Part shown: positions 1 through 8,710 of the stretch, piece by piece
Position numbering within the stretch: the stretch's first letter is position 1
Layout: each line of letters begins with the position of its first letter
NCBI RefSeq assembly: GCF_042684705.1
Contig: NZ_JBHULZ010000041.1
Coordinates: 248,001-312,000 of the forward strand
DNA from: Mesonia sediminis
GTDB taxonomy: Bacteria > Bacteroidota > Bacteroidia > Flavobacteriales > Flavobacteriaceae
DNA: 64,000 nt
Reading direction: 5' to 3'
The notes under the pieces: generated by a model
The model's database searches: none
What the model was told of the DNA's origin: nothing
The model's input: the letters and a program-made list of their open reading frames with translations, nothing else
Program-made: the position numbers and the translations under genes

Positions 1-901
1 TAATTTACCCGATTCAAATGGTCGCATTAATAATGTATCGGTAGTAATAGATCATGCCTTATGGGAAGGCAAAATAGGAGAGGAAATACGCTCTGTTTTG
101 GCAGCAACTGTAGATGGCTTAACCCACCAAGAGCCTCTTTTTACGATGAATCAGATACCGCCAAGCGCTTTTGATGGCTTTGTACGTAGTAACCGTACTT
201 TTTTAAAAATAGGTAAATCAGCGCAAGCGTATTTTGAAATTGTACAAGATACCTTTGCTAGGCCACAAACTGGGGTATTTGTATATGCGCCTACACAAGA
301 GGAGTTAATTAAATTGTTAGATAATAACAAAGATGCTATTGTTTCTTCATTAAAAAAAACCGAGCTAAAGGAACAGCAAAACCGAATTGCTAAATCTTTA
401 AAACCAGACCAAGTGATTCGTGAAAAATTAGGGGTTTCCTTAAACTTTCCTACGGCCTATCGTTATGCTAAACAGGAAGATAATTTTTTCTGGATTCGTA
501 AAGACATTCCAAAAGGTACCATGGAAATTTTGCTTTATGAAGTTCCTTTTCATACTATCGAAAAAGATACCAATATAGTAGGCAATATTATTAAAATGCG
601 TGATAGTATTGGTAAGCAACACATACCGGGGCCCAGAGATGGGAGTTATCTAGTTACCGAAGATGCCTATGCTCCGTACTTATTCGAGACGCAAATAGAC
701 GGTAAGTTTGCCTACGAAAGTAGAGGAGTTTGGGAAGTAAAAAATGCTTTTATGGCTGGCCCATTTATCAATTTTGCGGTTAAAGATGAAAAAAACAAAC
801 GCTATGTTATTTTAGAAGGTTTTGTTTTTAGACCTTCAACCAATAAGCGAGACCATGTTTTTGAACTAGAAGCAATTTTAAGATCGGCAAAAATCAATTA
901 A
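1..901 (+). CDS. DUF4837 family protein, 5' end outside the window
   Basis: The reading frame is already open at position 2, so the true start lies upstream; an apparent TTG start near 98 is internal. About 299 codons are present. The visible sequence contains PDSNGRINNVSVV near the start and EPLFTMNQIPPSAF a little later, which I recognise from the DUF4837 family of Bacteroidota, usually annotated as lipoproteins of unknown function. The expected lipoprotein signal would be in the missing part. The stop is followed at once by a strong hairpin shared with the convergent tatA gene. Family assignment rests on recall of the conserved block; function is unknown. Confidence 0.82.
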   Translation, partial: NLPDSNGRINNVSVVIDHALWEGKIGEEIRSVLAATVDGLTHQEPLFTMNQIPPSAFDGFVRSNRTFLKIGKSAQAYFEIVQDTFARPQTGVFVYAPTQEELIKLLDNNKDAIVSSLKKTELKEQQNRIAKSLKPDQVIREKLGVSLNFPTAYRYAKQEDNFFWIRKDIPKGTMEILLYEVPFHTIEKDTNIVGNIIKMRDSIGKQHIPGPRDGSYLVTEDAYAPYLFETQIDGKFAYESRGVWEVKNAFMAGPFINFAVKDEKNKRYVILEGFVFRPSTNKRDHVFELEAILRSAKIN

Positions 902-906
902 ATTAA

Positions 907-937
907 AAATGCGCATTCTTTGCTAGAATGCGCATTT
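907..937. terminator. Bidirectional hairpin terminator
   Basis: A perfect 13-bp stem (AAATGCGCATTCT at 907-919 with its complement at 925-937) surrounds a 5-nt loop. It lies between the convergent DUF4837 gene and tatA. A-rich and T-rich flanks suit termination in both directions. Confidence 0.8.
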
Positions 938-963
938 AATATAAGTTTTAAGTAAAAAAAAGA

Positions 964-1152
964 TTACTTTTCTGTTTGCTGAGTGTCGGTTTTTGAATTC
1001 TCTTCTTTTGAAGCATCTTTGAATTCTTTGATACCACTGCCCAATCCTTTCATTAATTCGGGTATTTTCTTACCGCCGAATATCAATAATACAACCACGA
1101 CAATTAAGATGATTTGCGGTGTACCTATGGCTAAAAAATGGTTTGCCAACAT
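964..1152 (-). CDS. tatA: Sec-independent protein translocase TatA/TatE family protein
   Basis: A 62-residue protein with the standard TatA layout: a short periplasmic N-terminus, one membrane helix (about residues 9-25), the hinge-region motif GGKKIPEL, an amphipathic helix with GLGSGIKEFKDA, and a charged polar tail. TatA oligomers form the channel that lets folded twin-arginine substrates cross the inner membrane. No tatB or tatC is nearby. In Bacteroidota a single TatA/E-like gene beside the M23 peptidase gene is, to my knowledge, a common arrangement. It has its own well-formed promoter at 1176-1204. Confidence 0.93.
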   Translation of the reverse strand: MLANHFLAIGTPQIILIVVVVLLIFGGKKIPELMKGLGSGIKEFKDASKEENSKTDTQQTEK

Positions 1153-1175
1153 AACTTTAAATTTTTAAGATAATA

Positions 1176-1204
1176 CAAAAATACGAATTAAAATTGAATT
1201 CAAA
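1176..1204 (-). promoter_or_regulatory. Bacteroidota-type promoter of tatA
   Basis: Read on the minus strand, this is TTTG (1204-1201), 17 nt, then TATTTTTG (1183-1176). It matches the Bacteroidota consensus TTTG at -33 and TAnnTTTG at -7, about 24 bp before the tatA start codon. Confidence 0.7.
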
Positions 1205-1247
1205 ATCGATAGCTTGATTTATTCAAGATAAACCTGCAATAATATTT

Positions 1248-1255
1248 TATATTTG
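1248..1255 (+). promoter_or_regulatory. -7 promoter element before the M23 peptidase gene
   Basis: TATATTTG fits the TAnnTTTG consensus and sits 20 bp before the ATG at 1275. No clear TTTG is present at -33, so confidence is moderate. Confidence 0.45.
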
Positions 1256-1274
1256 TATAGTAAATTGGCGCCCT

Positions 1275-2138
1275 ATGAGTAAACCCAAGAAGAGTAAAAG
1301 AATTAAAAGAAAATTACTTTACAAGTATCGGCTGGTCGTTCTCAACGAAGATACCTTTGAAGAGCAATTTGCTTTGCGTTTAAACCGACTAAACATATTT
1401 GTAGGCGTAGGTATTTCAACTATTTTAATTATAGCCTTTACCACGGTTTTAATCGCTTTTACACCCTTGCGGGAATACATACCCGGTTATGCCAGTACAA
1501 AATTGCGTAAACAAGCAACAAGCCTAGCCTACAAAACCGATTCACTACAAATTGCACTCGATCAAAAAAACAGGTATTTAGAAAGTATTCGGCGCGTGTT
1601 GGCAGGAGAGGTGAGTCCGTTAGATTTTGAAGAAGAAAACTTAGATACCGTCAATCAAATTGTTGCCGATACGGTAAATTTCAATGCCTCTGAAACCGAC
1701 TCGCTTTTGCGTAAAGAAGTGGCCGAAGAAGAACGTTTTAATGTTCAAAAACAATTGGATTCTAAAGTAGAATTTTCTTTGTTTTCACCGCTCAAAGGTG
1801 AAATTTCAGAAAATTTTAATCCGCAAACAAAACATTATGCAGTCGATGTGGTGGCTCAAGAGAATACACCTGTTAAGAGTATTGCAGACGGTACGGTGAT
1901 TTTTGCAGAATGGAGTGCTGCTACTGGTTATGTGATTATTTTAGAACATAACCACGGTCTGTTATCGGTTTATAAACACAATAAATCTTTAACCAAGGCA
2001 CAAGGCGAAATGGTGGTGGCAGGAGAGGTCATTGCTAAGGTGGGTAATACAGGTGAATTAACCACAGGACCCCACTTGCACTTTGAACTTTGGAGTAACG
2101 GTTACCCGGTAAATCCACAAGAATTTATAGAATTTTAA
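1275..2138 (+). CDS. M23 family (LytM-type) membrane-anchored peptidase
   Basis: A 287-residue protein with a basic cytoplasmic N-terminus, one membrane helix at about 41-62, a probable coiled coil at about 75-110, an acidic linker, and a C-terminal LytM/M23 domain from about 170. The zinc motifs are intact: HYAVD (H187, D191) and HLH (H267, H269), with the further conserved KH at 234-235. It is therefore probably an active peptidoglycan endopeptidase facing the periplasm, rather than an EnvC-like inactive regulator. The GH3-family gene follows 10 bp downstream, so the two are probably cotranscribed. Substrate specificity cannot be read from the sequence. Confidence 0.88.
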   Translation: MSKPKKSKRIKRKLLYKYRLVVLNEDTFEEQFALRLNRLNIFVGVGISTILIIAFTTVLIAFTPLREYIPGYASTKLRKQATSLAYKTDSLQIALDQKNRYLESIRRVLAGEVSPLDFEEENLDTVNQIVADTVNFNASETDSLLRKEVAEEERFNVQKQLDSKVEFSLFSPLKGEISENFNPQTKHYAVDVVAQENTPVKSIADGTVIFAEWSAATGYVIILEHNHGLLSVYKHNKSLTKAQGEMVVAGEVIAKVGNTGELTTGPHLHFELWSNGYPVNPQEFIEF

Positions 2139-2148
2139 ACCATAGGCT

Positions 2149-3660
2149 ATGTCCATTAAATCATTTGCAGCCAAAATATTTGCTAAAGTGGTGAAGGCAC
2201 AGATTGATAGCTGGGCCAACAATCCGGTGAAAGCTCAAGAAAAAGTGTTTAATCAATTGATTAAACAAGCTCAACATACTCAATTTGGTCAAGATCATCA
2301 GTTTTCAAAAATTAAAAATCAGCAAGATTTTGCCAATTTTGTTCCCGTTAAAGACTACGAAGCCTTAAAACCTTATATAGAACGCGTAAAACAAGGTGAG
2401 CAGGATATCCTATGGCCAGGTAGGCCCATTTATTTTGCTAAAACATCGGGTACCACCAGTGGTGCAAAATATATTCCCATTACTAAAGAATCTATGCCCA
2501 GTCACATCAAGGGAGCGCGTAATGCTATATTAAGCTACATCAATGAAACTGGCAACAGCGATTTTGTAAATGGTAAAATGATCTTTCTACAAGGTAGCCC
2601 AGTGCTCCATGAAGAAAACGGTATAAAAGTAGGTAGACTATCGGGTATAGTGGCTCATTTTGTACCCCGCTACCTGCAAAAAAATAGGATGCCCAGTTGG
2701 GAGGTAAATTGTATTGAAGATTGGGAAACCAAAGTAGAAGCTATCATCAATGAAACCATTAGCGCAGATATGCGCGTCTTTAGCGGAATACCGTCTTGGT
2801 TACAAATGTACTTCGAACGCTTGCAAGAACGTACTGGTAAAACCATAACTGAGATTTTCCCTAATTTTAATTTACTGATTTATGGTGGGGTAAATTTTGA
2901 ACCCTACCGACCCAAATTTGAGTCGCTTATTGGTAAACCTATAAACAGCATAGAACTTTTCCCTGCATCAGAAGGTTTTTTTGCCTATCAAGACAGTCAA
3001 AAAGAAAAAGGGATGTTATTGCGTTTAGATGCGGGAATTTACTATGAGTTTATTGAAGCCGATTCTTTTTTTGAAGAAAATCCCGATCGTATTGGTATTG
3101 CAGATGTTGCTTTAGGCGTTAATTATGTTATGATAATATCGACCAATGCTGGATTATGGGCATATAATCTGGGCGATACAGTGATTTTTACCAGTTTAAA
3201 ACCCTACCGCGTTTTGGTTTCAGGAAGAATTAAACACTTTACTTCGGCTTTTGGTGAACACGTAATTGCCAAAGAGGTTGAAGAGGCACTACAACAAGCG
3301 GTAACAGAGCATAGGGTAGAAGTAAGCGAGTTTAGTGTGGCGCCGCAAACAAATCCGGAAACGGGCTTACCCTATCACGAATGGTTTATTGAGTTTAATA
3401 AACAACCTGATAATTTGACTACCTTTGCGCAAAGCATTGATGAGGCATTGCAAAATCAAAACAGCTATTACCAAGATTTAATTCAAGGTAAGATTTTGAA
3501 AACATTAGTCATTAGCCCAATAGTCGAGAACGGATTTCAAAGGTATATGAAAGCCATAGGTAAATTAGGAGGACAAAATAAACTCCCCAGACTTACCAAT
3601 GATCGTCAATTGGCCGATAAATTATATGAATTAAAACTAGTAGAAACGAATGATGAATAA
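2149..3660 (+). CDS. GH3 auxin-responsive promoter family protein (acyl-adenylating enzyme)
   Basis: A 503-residue member of the GH3 family, part of the ANL adenylate-forming superfamily. The phosphate-binding loop KTSGTTSGAKYIPI lies at about 98-111, and the later block YGGVNFEPYRP and the C-terminal KAIGKLGGQNKLPRL match GH3 proteins. Plant members join amino acids to carboxylated hormones through an acyl-AMP. The bacterial substrate is unknown and nothing here shows it. The gene lies between the M23 peptidase gene and the DUF6909 gene, and overlaps the latter by 11 bp, suggesting translational coupling. Confidence 0.88.
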   Translation: MSIKSFAAKIFAKVVKAQIDSWANNPVKAQEKVFNQLIKQAQHTQFGQDHQFSKIKNQQDFANFVPVKDYEALKPYIERVKQGEQDILWPGRPIYFAKTSGTTSGAKYIPITKESMPSHIKGARNAILSYINETGNSDFVNGKMIFLQGSPVLHEENGIKVGRLSGIVAHFVPRYLQKNRMPSWEVNCIEDWETKVEAIINETISADMRVFSGIPSWLQMYFERLQERTGKTITEIFPNFNLLIYGGVNFEPYRPKFESLIGKPINSIELFPASEGFFAYQDSQKEKGMLLRLDAGIYYEFIEADSFFEENPDRIGIADVALGVNYVMIISTNAGLWAYNLGDTVIFTSLKPYRVLVSGRIKHFTSAFGEHVIAKEVEEALQQAVTEHRVEVSEFSVAPQTNPETGLPYHEWFIEFNKQPDNLTTFAQSIDEALQNQNSYYQDLIQGKILKTLVISPIVENGFQRYMKAIGKLGGQNKLPRLTNDRQLADKLYELKLVETNDE

Positions 3661-5326
3661 AATTAAATCGCAAGGAAGGTCTAGAGCTCAAGAAAGCTCT
3701 AATGCAATTGAAAGGCTATATATTACCATGCGGCATTTGTTTAACCGAGGTTTTTATAAACCTATGGGGGTCTCGGGAGAAACGCTACGAGAGGCATTGC
3801 TAACTCTTAGACCTGAGATTTATGGTACTATAGCTTCAGAAAAGGTAGAGTTAAACGGACTTATGTATGTGATGGATCGTCTGCCGGTTGGTATTGAGGA
3901 GTGCCGTTTCATTAACCTTACCAGCGATGAAGGTTATGCCAATTCTCATTTCAAACCTATTGTTCCACCTAAGCGAAGAAGAAATTGTTACCGCATAGAC
4001 GAAGAGCAAATGAATATAGAGGTAACCCGCGGGAGGTCTGAAATTTATGATATTCTTACGCACCTTACTTTCTTATTTATCGAGTCGCATAAAATCATGA
4101 AACGGGTGGTTATTAATGAAGATGGTAGTGTAAATCGCGATTGGAAAAAGCTAGAAGCCGCCATCAAAAAATCAGATTTAGACCAAACAGAAATCGAAGT
4201 AGCCTTAAGTCATACCGCCAATATTTTAGGACGTACTTTTGATGAGGTTCGACGGGTTCATCCATTATTTAGTACCGCATCTCACCCTAACCGCTTTTTT
4301 CAAATTATTTACTTCTTAGGTAAACTAGCCATAGATGAGGCAGTAAACAATAACAAGCGTATAGTAACTTTTAGTCCGGTTTTACGCGAGCGTTTAGGAC
4401 ATCACATCCACGGTGAAATTTGGGCCAATCGCATCAAAAATTGTCTGATTGATCATAATCTATACCACAGAGACTTGCATATAATAAGTGCAAATATGCA
4501 TAGTGTAATGAATACCCTATACGCACCCATAGCTTTAGCTGATGCTTGTAAAGAGAAAAGCATGTTTAAAGTGTATGAAGAGCTTAGTGATACCAAAAAT
4601 AAAGCCCTTCGAGCAAAAGTAGAGCAAACCGCCTTGGAAAATGGCATGCTATTTTTACCCGATGAAAGCGGAACCAATATTGATGTTCAGATTTTTGATA
4701 CGGCAAAAATACAAGACATCAACAGTAAAATATCGGCAAATAAAGACCATGCACCAGTGATTATCGTTATGGATTACGCCTTTGGTGAACAGGCTTATGA
4801 AACTATGGATGAGCTTTTAAAGCCCTTTAAAAAAGAGGATTCCTTGCAATATATGCCTGTGAAATCCATTTCTATAATGGGTAAAGCTGGTATACTTGAA
4901 GGAGGTAAAGGCGATATAATGATTCCTAAAGCTCACTTATTTGAGGGCACCGCCGATAATTATCCATTTCATAATGAACTTACTCGATCCGATTTAGAAG
5001 GTAATGATATTGCCATAGTAGATGGAGCTATGATCACCGTACTGGGTACTTCTTTACAGAATAAAGATATCTTAAAGTTCTTTTATGATTCTACTTGGAA
5101 TGTGGTAGGACTAGAAATGGAAGGCGCACATTACCAAAAAGCCATCCAAGCCGCCTCTAAGTTGAGGGGTAATATTAGTGAAGAAGTAAAAGTGCGGTAT
5201 GCTTATTATGCTAGCGATAACCCCTTAGAAACAGGAAGTACTTTAGCTTCTGGCGGATTAGGCACTACTGGAGTTAAACCTACTTATTTGATCACCGAGA
5301 AAATTATTGAACAAATTTTTAGATAA
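3650..5326 (+). CDS. DUF6909 family protein with nucleoside-phosphorylase-like C-terminal domain
   Basis: A 558-residue protein. The N-terminal half is the block I recall as DUF6909 and gives no enzymatic motif I can name. The C-terminal third carries two landmarks of the nucleoside phosphorylase / nucleosidase superfamily: a glycine-rich GKAGILEGGKGDIMIP at about 411-426 (compare the GxAGG...GD block) and LEMEGAHY at about 488-495 (compare the MEGA / MESA substrate loop). This suggests binding, and possibly cleavage, of a nucleoside or nucleotide. Start: two adjacent ATG codons at 3650 and 3653; the first overlaps the GH3 stop by 11 bp. Its stop overlaps the next ATG (TAATG). The domain claim is inference from motifs. 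Confidence 0.68.
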   Translation: MMNKIKSQGRSRAQESSNAIERLYITMRHLFNRGFYKPMGVSGETLREALLTLRPEIYGTIASEKVELNGLMYVMDRLPVGIEECRFINLTSDEGYANSHFKPIVPPKRRRNCYRIDEEQMNIEVTRGRSEIYDILTHLTFLFIESHKIMKRVVINEDGSVNRDWKKLEAAIKKSDLDQTEIEVALSHTANILGRTFDEVRRVHPLFSTASHPNRFFQIIYFLGKLAIDEAVNNNKRIVTFSPVLRERLGHHIHGEIWANRIKNCLIDHNLYHRDLHIISANMHSVMNTLYAPIALADACKEKSMFKVYEELSDTKNKALRAKVEQTALENGMLFLPDESGTNIDVQIFDTAKIQDINSKISANKDHAPVIIVMDYAFGEQAYETMDELLKPFKKEDSLQYMPVKSISIMGKAGILEGGKGDIMIPKAHLFEGTADNYPFHNELTRSDLEGNDIAIVDGAMITVLGTSLQNKDILKFFYDSTWNVVGLEMEGAHYQKAIQAASKLRGNISEEVKVRYAYYASDNPLETGSTLASGGLGTTGVKPTYLITEKIIEQIFR

Positions 5327-6306
5327 TGAATAAAGATAATTTAGACAGCCAAAAGCAAAATGAGGAAATAGATATTTTTGATTTATTTCGCTTAATAAAA
5401 AATGCTTTTAAAAACATATATCATCGTTTTTTGCTTTTGGTTCATTTTTTACTGCGAAACGCTCTGCTAATACTGGCAGTGATTGTTATTGGTATCGTTT
5501 TGGGTTACTTTTGGAAAACCTCTAGTCAAGAATACCTCCAAACTCAAGCTACACTTAGCGTTAATGAAGAAGGAACCGATTATTTGTATAATAAAATTGA
5601 TGAGGTTAATTTTTTATTGCAAAAAGACAATACCAAATGGGCAGCGCTTCTAGGAGATGAAGAATTAAAAGGTCTATCTCTTGAAGTTAAACCGGTATAC
5701 CTTACCCAATTGCTATCTAACGAAGAAGAAAATTATTTAGATTATATAGAGGAGTCTAAATTACTAGAAGAGGAACAGAAAAAAGAACTTTTGCAGAATA
5801 AAATACGTGTGCATAAAGTAATTTTAAAACATCCGGCAGATAAAGAAGGTAGTTTAATTTTAGAAAAAATAATAAATCAGCTAAAAGATAATGCTTACTT
5901 TAAAAAGTTATTCCAAGAAAAGGCCAGCTTTTTAGCCGATCAAGTGCAAGCCAATAAAGAATTTATCGCTTCTTTAGACCGTTTAATAGCCAATTACGCT
6001 AATTCAAAAGATTCTCCTGCCGATGCCAAGATAGTAGTAAATGGTGCTAATTTTGACTTTGACGGACTTATTTCGCAGCGTACCGAGTTACAAATAGAAA
6101 CTCAAAACTTAATCAAAGAGAAAATTCAACAAGAGGAGTTTTTAAGAATTATTGATTTGAGCATGCCTCAACCACTAAAGCAGAAGTCAATCCTACAAAA
6201 AAACAAAATGCTGCTTACCCCTATAATTTTGTTGGTAATTTTGTTTTTAGGCTATCTATTCTTCAAAATTATTGCGCAAGCTAAATCTTTGAAAACTAAA
6301 TCATGA
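5326..6306 (+). CDS. Wzz-like chain-length determinant / polysaccharide co-polymerase
   Basis: A 326-residue protein with the topology of polysaccharide co-polymerases: a short cytoplasmic N-terminus, a membrane helix at about 43-66, a long charged periplasmic helical region, and a second membrane helix near 298-318. No kinase domain (Walker motifs or tyrosine tail) is present, so it resembles Wzz rather than Wzc. The typical proline-rich Wzz motif before TM2 is only hinted at by LSMPQPLKQKS. It opens the polysaccharide locus and its stop overlaps the rfbB start (ATGA). The role is inferred from topology and context. Confidence 0.62.
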   Translation: MNKDNLDSQKQNEEIDIFDLFRLIKNAFKNIYHRFLLLVHFLLRNALLILAVIVIGIVLGYFWKTSSQEYLQTQATLSVNEEGTDYLYNKIDEVNFLLQKDNTKWAALLGDEELKGLSLEVKPVYLTQLLSNEEENYLDYIEESKLLEEEQKKELLQNKIRVHKVILKHPADKEGSLILEKIINQLKDNAYFKKLFQEKASFLADQVQANKEFIASLDRLIANYANSKDSPADAKIVVNGANFDFDGLISQRTELQIETQNLIKEKIQQEEFLRIIDLSMPQPLKQKSILQKNKMLLTPIILLVILFLGYLFFKIIAQAKSLKTKS

Positions 6307-7316
6307 AAACAATATTAGTAACAGGAGGAGCTGGATTTATCGGGTCTAATTATATCAATTATATTCTTAGAGCCAAGAAAGAAATTCGGGTTGTAAATTT
6401 AGATAAACTCACCTATGCGGCCAATTTAGATAATATTGAACAGCCCAATCACCCCAATTATCAATTCGTTAAAGGCGATATTTGCGATGCGCAATTGGTG
6501 CATAATCTTTTTGAGGAATATCAATTTCAAGAAGTGGTTCACTTTGCTGCCGAATCTCATGTAGATAACTCAATTGCCAATCCCGCTGTATTTGTAGAAA
6601 CCAATGTAAACGGAACTTTTAATCTTTTGCAAACCGCCTACAAATTATGGATGACCGCTCCCTTCCAGCATAAAACTGCTTTTGTAAAAGCCCGATTTTT
6701 GCACGTCTCTACCGATGAGGTTTACGGCACACTGGGAGAAAAAGGCTTATTTACCGAAGAGACACCTTACGCACCCAACAGTCCTTACAGCGCTTCAAAG
6801 GCAGCTTCAGATATGTTGGTGAGAAGTTATTTTCATACTTATGGGATGCCTGTTTTAACCACCAATTGTTCTAACAATTACGGTCCTTATCAACACGATG
6901 AAAAATTAATTCCAACCATAATCCGTAAAGCTTTAAAAGGAGAGCAGATTCCTATTTATGGTGAAGGCACCAATATTAGAGATTGGTTATATGTAGAAGA
7001 TCACTGTAAAGGGATTCAGAAAGCCTTAGAAGACGGAAAATTAGGCGAAACCTATAACATTGGCGGTAAAAATGAACGACAAAATTTATATATCGCTCAG
7101 TACATCTGCAAAATCCTAGATCAGCAGCATCCACGGGCCGCTAAAGCTTCCTATCTAGAACTTATCACCTTTGTAAAAGACAGACCTGGACACGATTTTA
7201 GATATGCCATAGATGCTCAAAAAATAGAAAATGAACTAGGTTGGCAAGCCCAAGAAAATTTTGAAACAGGAATAGAGAAAACCATAAACTGGTACTTAAA
7301 AAAATATTTACAATGA
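6303..7316 (+). CDS. rfbB: dTDP-glucose 4,6-dehydratase
   Basis: A 337-residue extended SDR enzyme of the second step of dTDP-L-rhamnose synthesis: dTDP-glucose to dTDP-4-keto-6-deoxyglucose. The NAD-binding GGAGFIGSNY (residues 8-17), STDEVYG near 136-142 and the catalytic YSASK (Y162) are visible; NCSNNYGPYQ and the RDWLYVEDH block are characteristic of RmlB. The length fits the family. It overlaps the preceding stop and the following rfbA start by 4 bp each (ATGA), so the operon is tightly coupled. Confidence 0.97.
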   Translation: MKTILVTGGAGFIGSNYINYILRAKKEIRVVNLDKLTYAANLDNIEQPNHPNYQFVKGDICDAQLVHNLFEEYQFQEVVHFAAESHVDNSIANPAVFVETNVNGTFNLLQTAYKLWMTAPFQHKTAFVKARFLHVSTDEVYGTLGEKGLFTEETPYAPNSPYSASKAASDMLVRSYFHTYGMPVLTTNCSNNYGPYQHDEKLIPTIIRKALKGEQIPIYGEGTNIRDWLYVEDHCKGIQKALEDGKLGETYNIGGKNERQNLYIAQYICKILDQQHPRAAKASYLELITFVKDRPGHDFRYAIDAQKIENELGWQAQENFETGIEKTINWYLKKYLQ

Positions 7317-8161
7317 AAGGAATTATTCTAGCCGGAGGTTCAGGTACGCGTTTGCACCCCTTAACCCTTGCCGTAAGCAAGCAATTGTTGCCGGTGTATG
7401 ATAAACCCATGATTTATTACCCGCTTTCTACTTTGATGTTAGCGGGTATTCGCGAAATCTTGATTATAAGTACACCACACGATTTGCCTTTGTTTAAAAA
7501 GCTTTTAGGCGATGGCAAACAGTTGGGCTGCCAGTTTGAGTACAAAGTACAAGAGCAACCCAATGGCTTGGCAGAGGCTTTTATCATTGGTGAAGAATTT
7601 ATAGGTAGAGATAAAGTAGCTTTAATTCTGGGAGACAATATCTTTTATGGTTCTGGACTAGAAAACTTACTCAAACAAAATAACAATCCAGATGGCGGGG
7701 TGGTATATGCCTACCATGTACATGACCCTGAACGCTATGGAGTGGTAGAATTTGATGAAGAGGGTAAGGTGATTTCTATAGAAGAAAAACCCAGTCAACC
7801 CAAGTCTAAATATGCCGTGCCAGGAATTTATTTTTACGATAACGAAGTGGTACAAATCGCCAAATCTATTCAACCCAGCGCACGTGGCGAATTAGAAATT
7901 ACCGATGTAAACAACGCCTACCTTAAAAAGGGTAAATTACAAGTAGGTATTTTAGACAAAGGCACCGCCTGGTTAGACACCGGCACCTTTAAGTCACTCA
8001 TGCAGGCTTCTAATTTTGTAGAGGCTATAGAAGAACGACAAGGATTAAAAGTGGGAGCACTAGAAGAAGCGGCCTATAATATGGGATATATCAACAAATC
8101 CCAATATAAAAAGTTACTCGAGCCATTAACAAAAAGCGGTTACAGCAAAAATTTACAATAA
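7313..8161 (+). CDS. rfbA: Glucose-1-phosphate thymidylyltransferase
   Basis: A 282-residue nucleotidyltransferase that makes dTDP-glucose from dTTP and glucose-1-phosphate, the first step of dTDP-rhamnose synthesis. The signature GGSGTRLHPLT is at residues 8-18, followed by KQLLPVYDKPMIYYPLS, the LGDNIFYG metal/nucleotide block and EEKP. The C-terminus with YNMGYINK matches RmlA. The order rfbB-rfbA-rfbC-rfbD and the 0 to 4 bp junctions show a single coupled operon. Confidence 0.97.
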   Translation: MKGIILAGGSGTRLHPLTLAVSKQLLPVYDKPMIYYPLSTLMLAGIREILIISTPHDLPLFKKLLGDGKQLGCQFEYKVQEQPNGLAEAFIIGEEFIGRDKVALILGDNIFYGSGLENLLKQNNNPDGGVVYAYHVHDPERYGVVEFDEEGKVISIEEKPSQPKSKYAVPGIYFYDNEVVQIAKSIQPSARGELEITDVNNAYLKKGKLQVGILDKGTAWLDTGTFKSLMQASNFVEAIEERQGLKVGALEEAAYNMGYINKSQYKKLLEPLTKSGYSKNLQ

Positions 8162-8710
8162 ATGCAGATAGAAAAAACCAATTTAGACGGATGCTTTCTC
8201 TTAAAACCCCGTGTTTTTGAAGATGAACGCGGCAGTTTTTTTGAAACCTTTAATCAACAGGTTTTTGAGCAAACTACTGGCTTAAACGTCAATTTTGTGC
8301 AAGACAATCAATCTATTTCTAAATATGGCGCTTTACGCGGAATTCATTTACAAACAGGAGACCATAGTCAGGCAAAACTCGTACGGGTTATTCAAGGCGA
8401 AGTACTCGATGTGGCAGTAGACCTAAGAAAAGACTCGCCAAGCTTTGGAAAATCCTATCAAGTAAAGCTCAACCACAAAAACAATTATCAGTTATTCATC
8501 CCTAAAGGATTTGGCCACGGATTTGTAACCTTATCTAAGCAAGCTATTTTTGCCTATAAATGTGATGCCTACTACCATAAAGCATCAGAAGCCGGTATTA
8601 TTTATAATGACCCTACATTAAATATAAATTGGCAAATACCTGCAGAAGAGCTTTTACTTTCTCCTAAAGATCAAGTATTACCTACACTCAAAAAAGCCAA
8701 TTGGTTATGA
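8162..8710 (+). CDS. rfbC: dTDP-4-dehydrorhamnose 3,5-epimerase
   Basis: A 182-residue cupin-fold epimerase, third step of the dTDP-L-rhamnose pathway. Visible landmarks are PRVFEDERGSFFETF, QDNQSISKYGALRGIH with the catalytic histidine (H62), the PKGFGHGF block, and FAYKCDAYY with the catalytic tyrosine (about Y132). The start directly follows the rfbA stop, and the stop overlaps the rfbD ATG. Length is normal for the family. Confidence 0.96.
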   Translation: MQIEKTNLDGCFLLKPRVFEDERGSFFETFNQQVFEQTTGLNVNFVQDNQSISKYGALRGIHLQTGDHSQAKLVRVIQGEVLDVAVDLRKDSPSFGKSYQVKLNHKNNYQLFIPKGFGHGFVTLSKQAIFAYKCDAYYHKASEAGIIYNDPTLNINWQIPAEELLLSPKDQVLPTLKKANWL

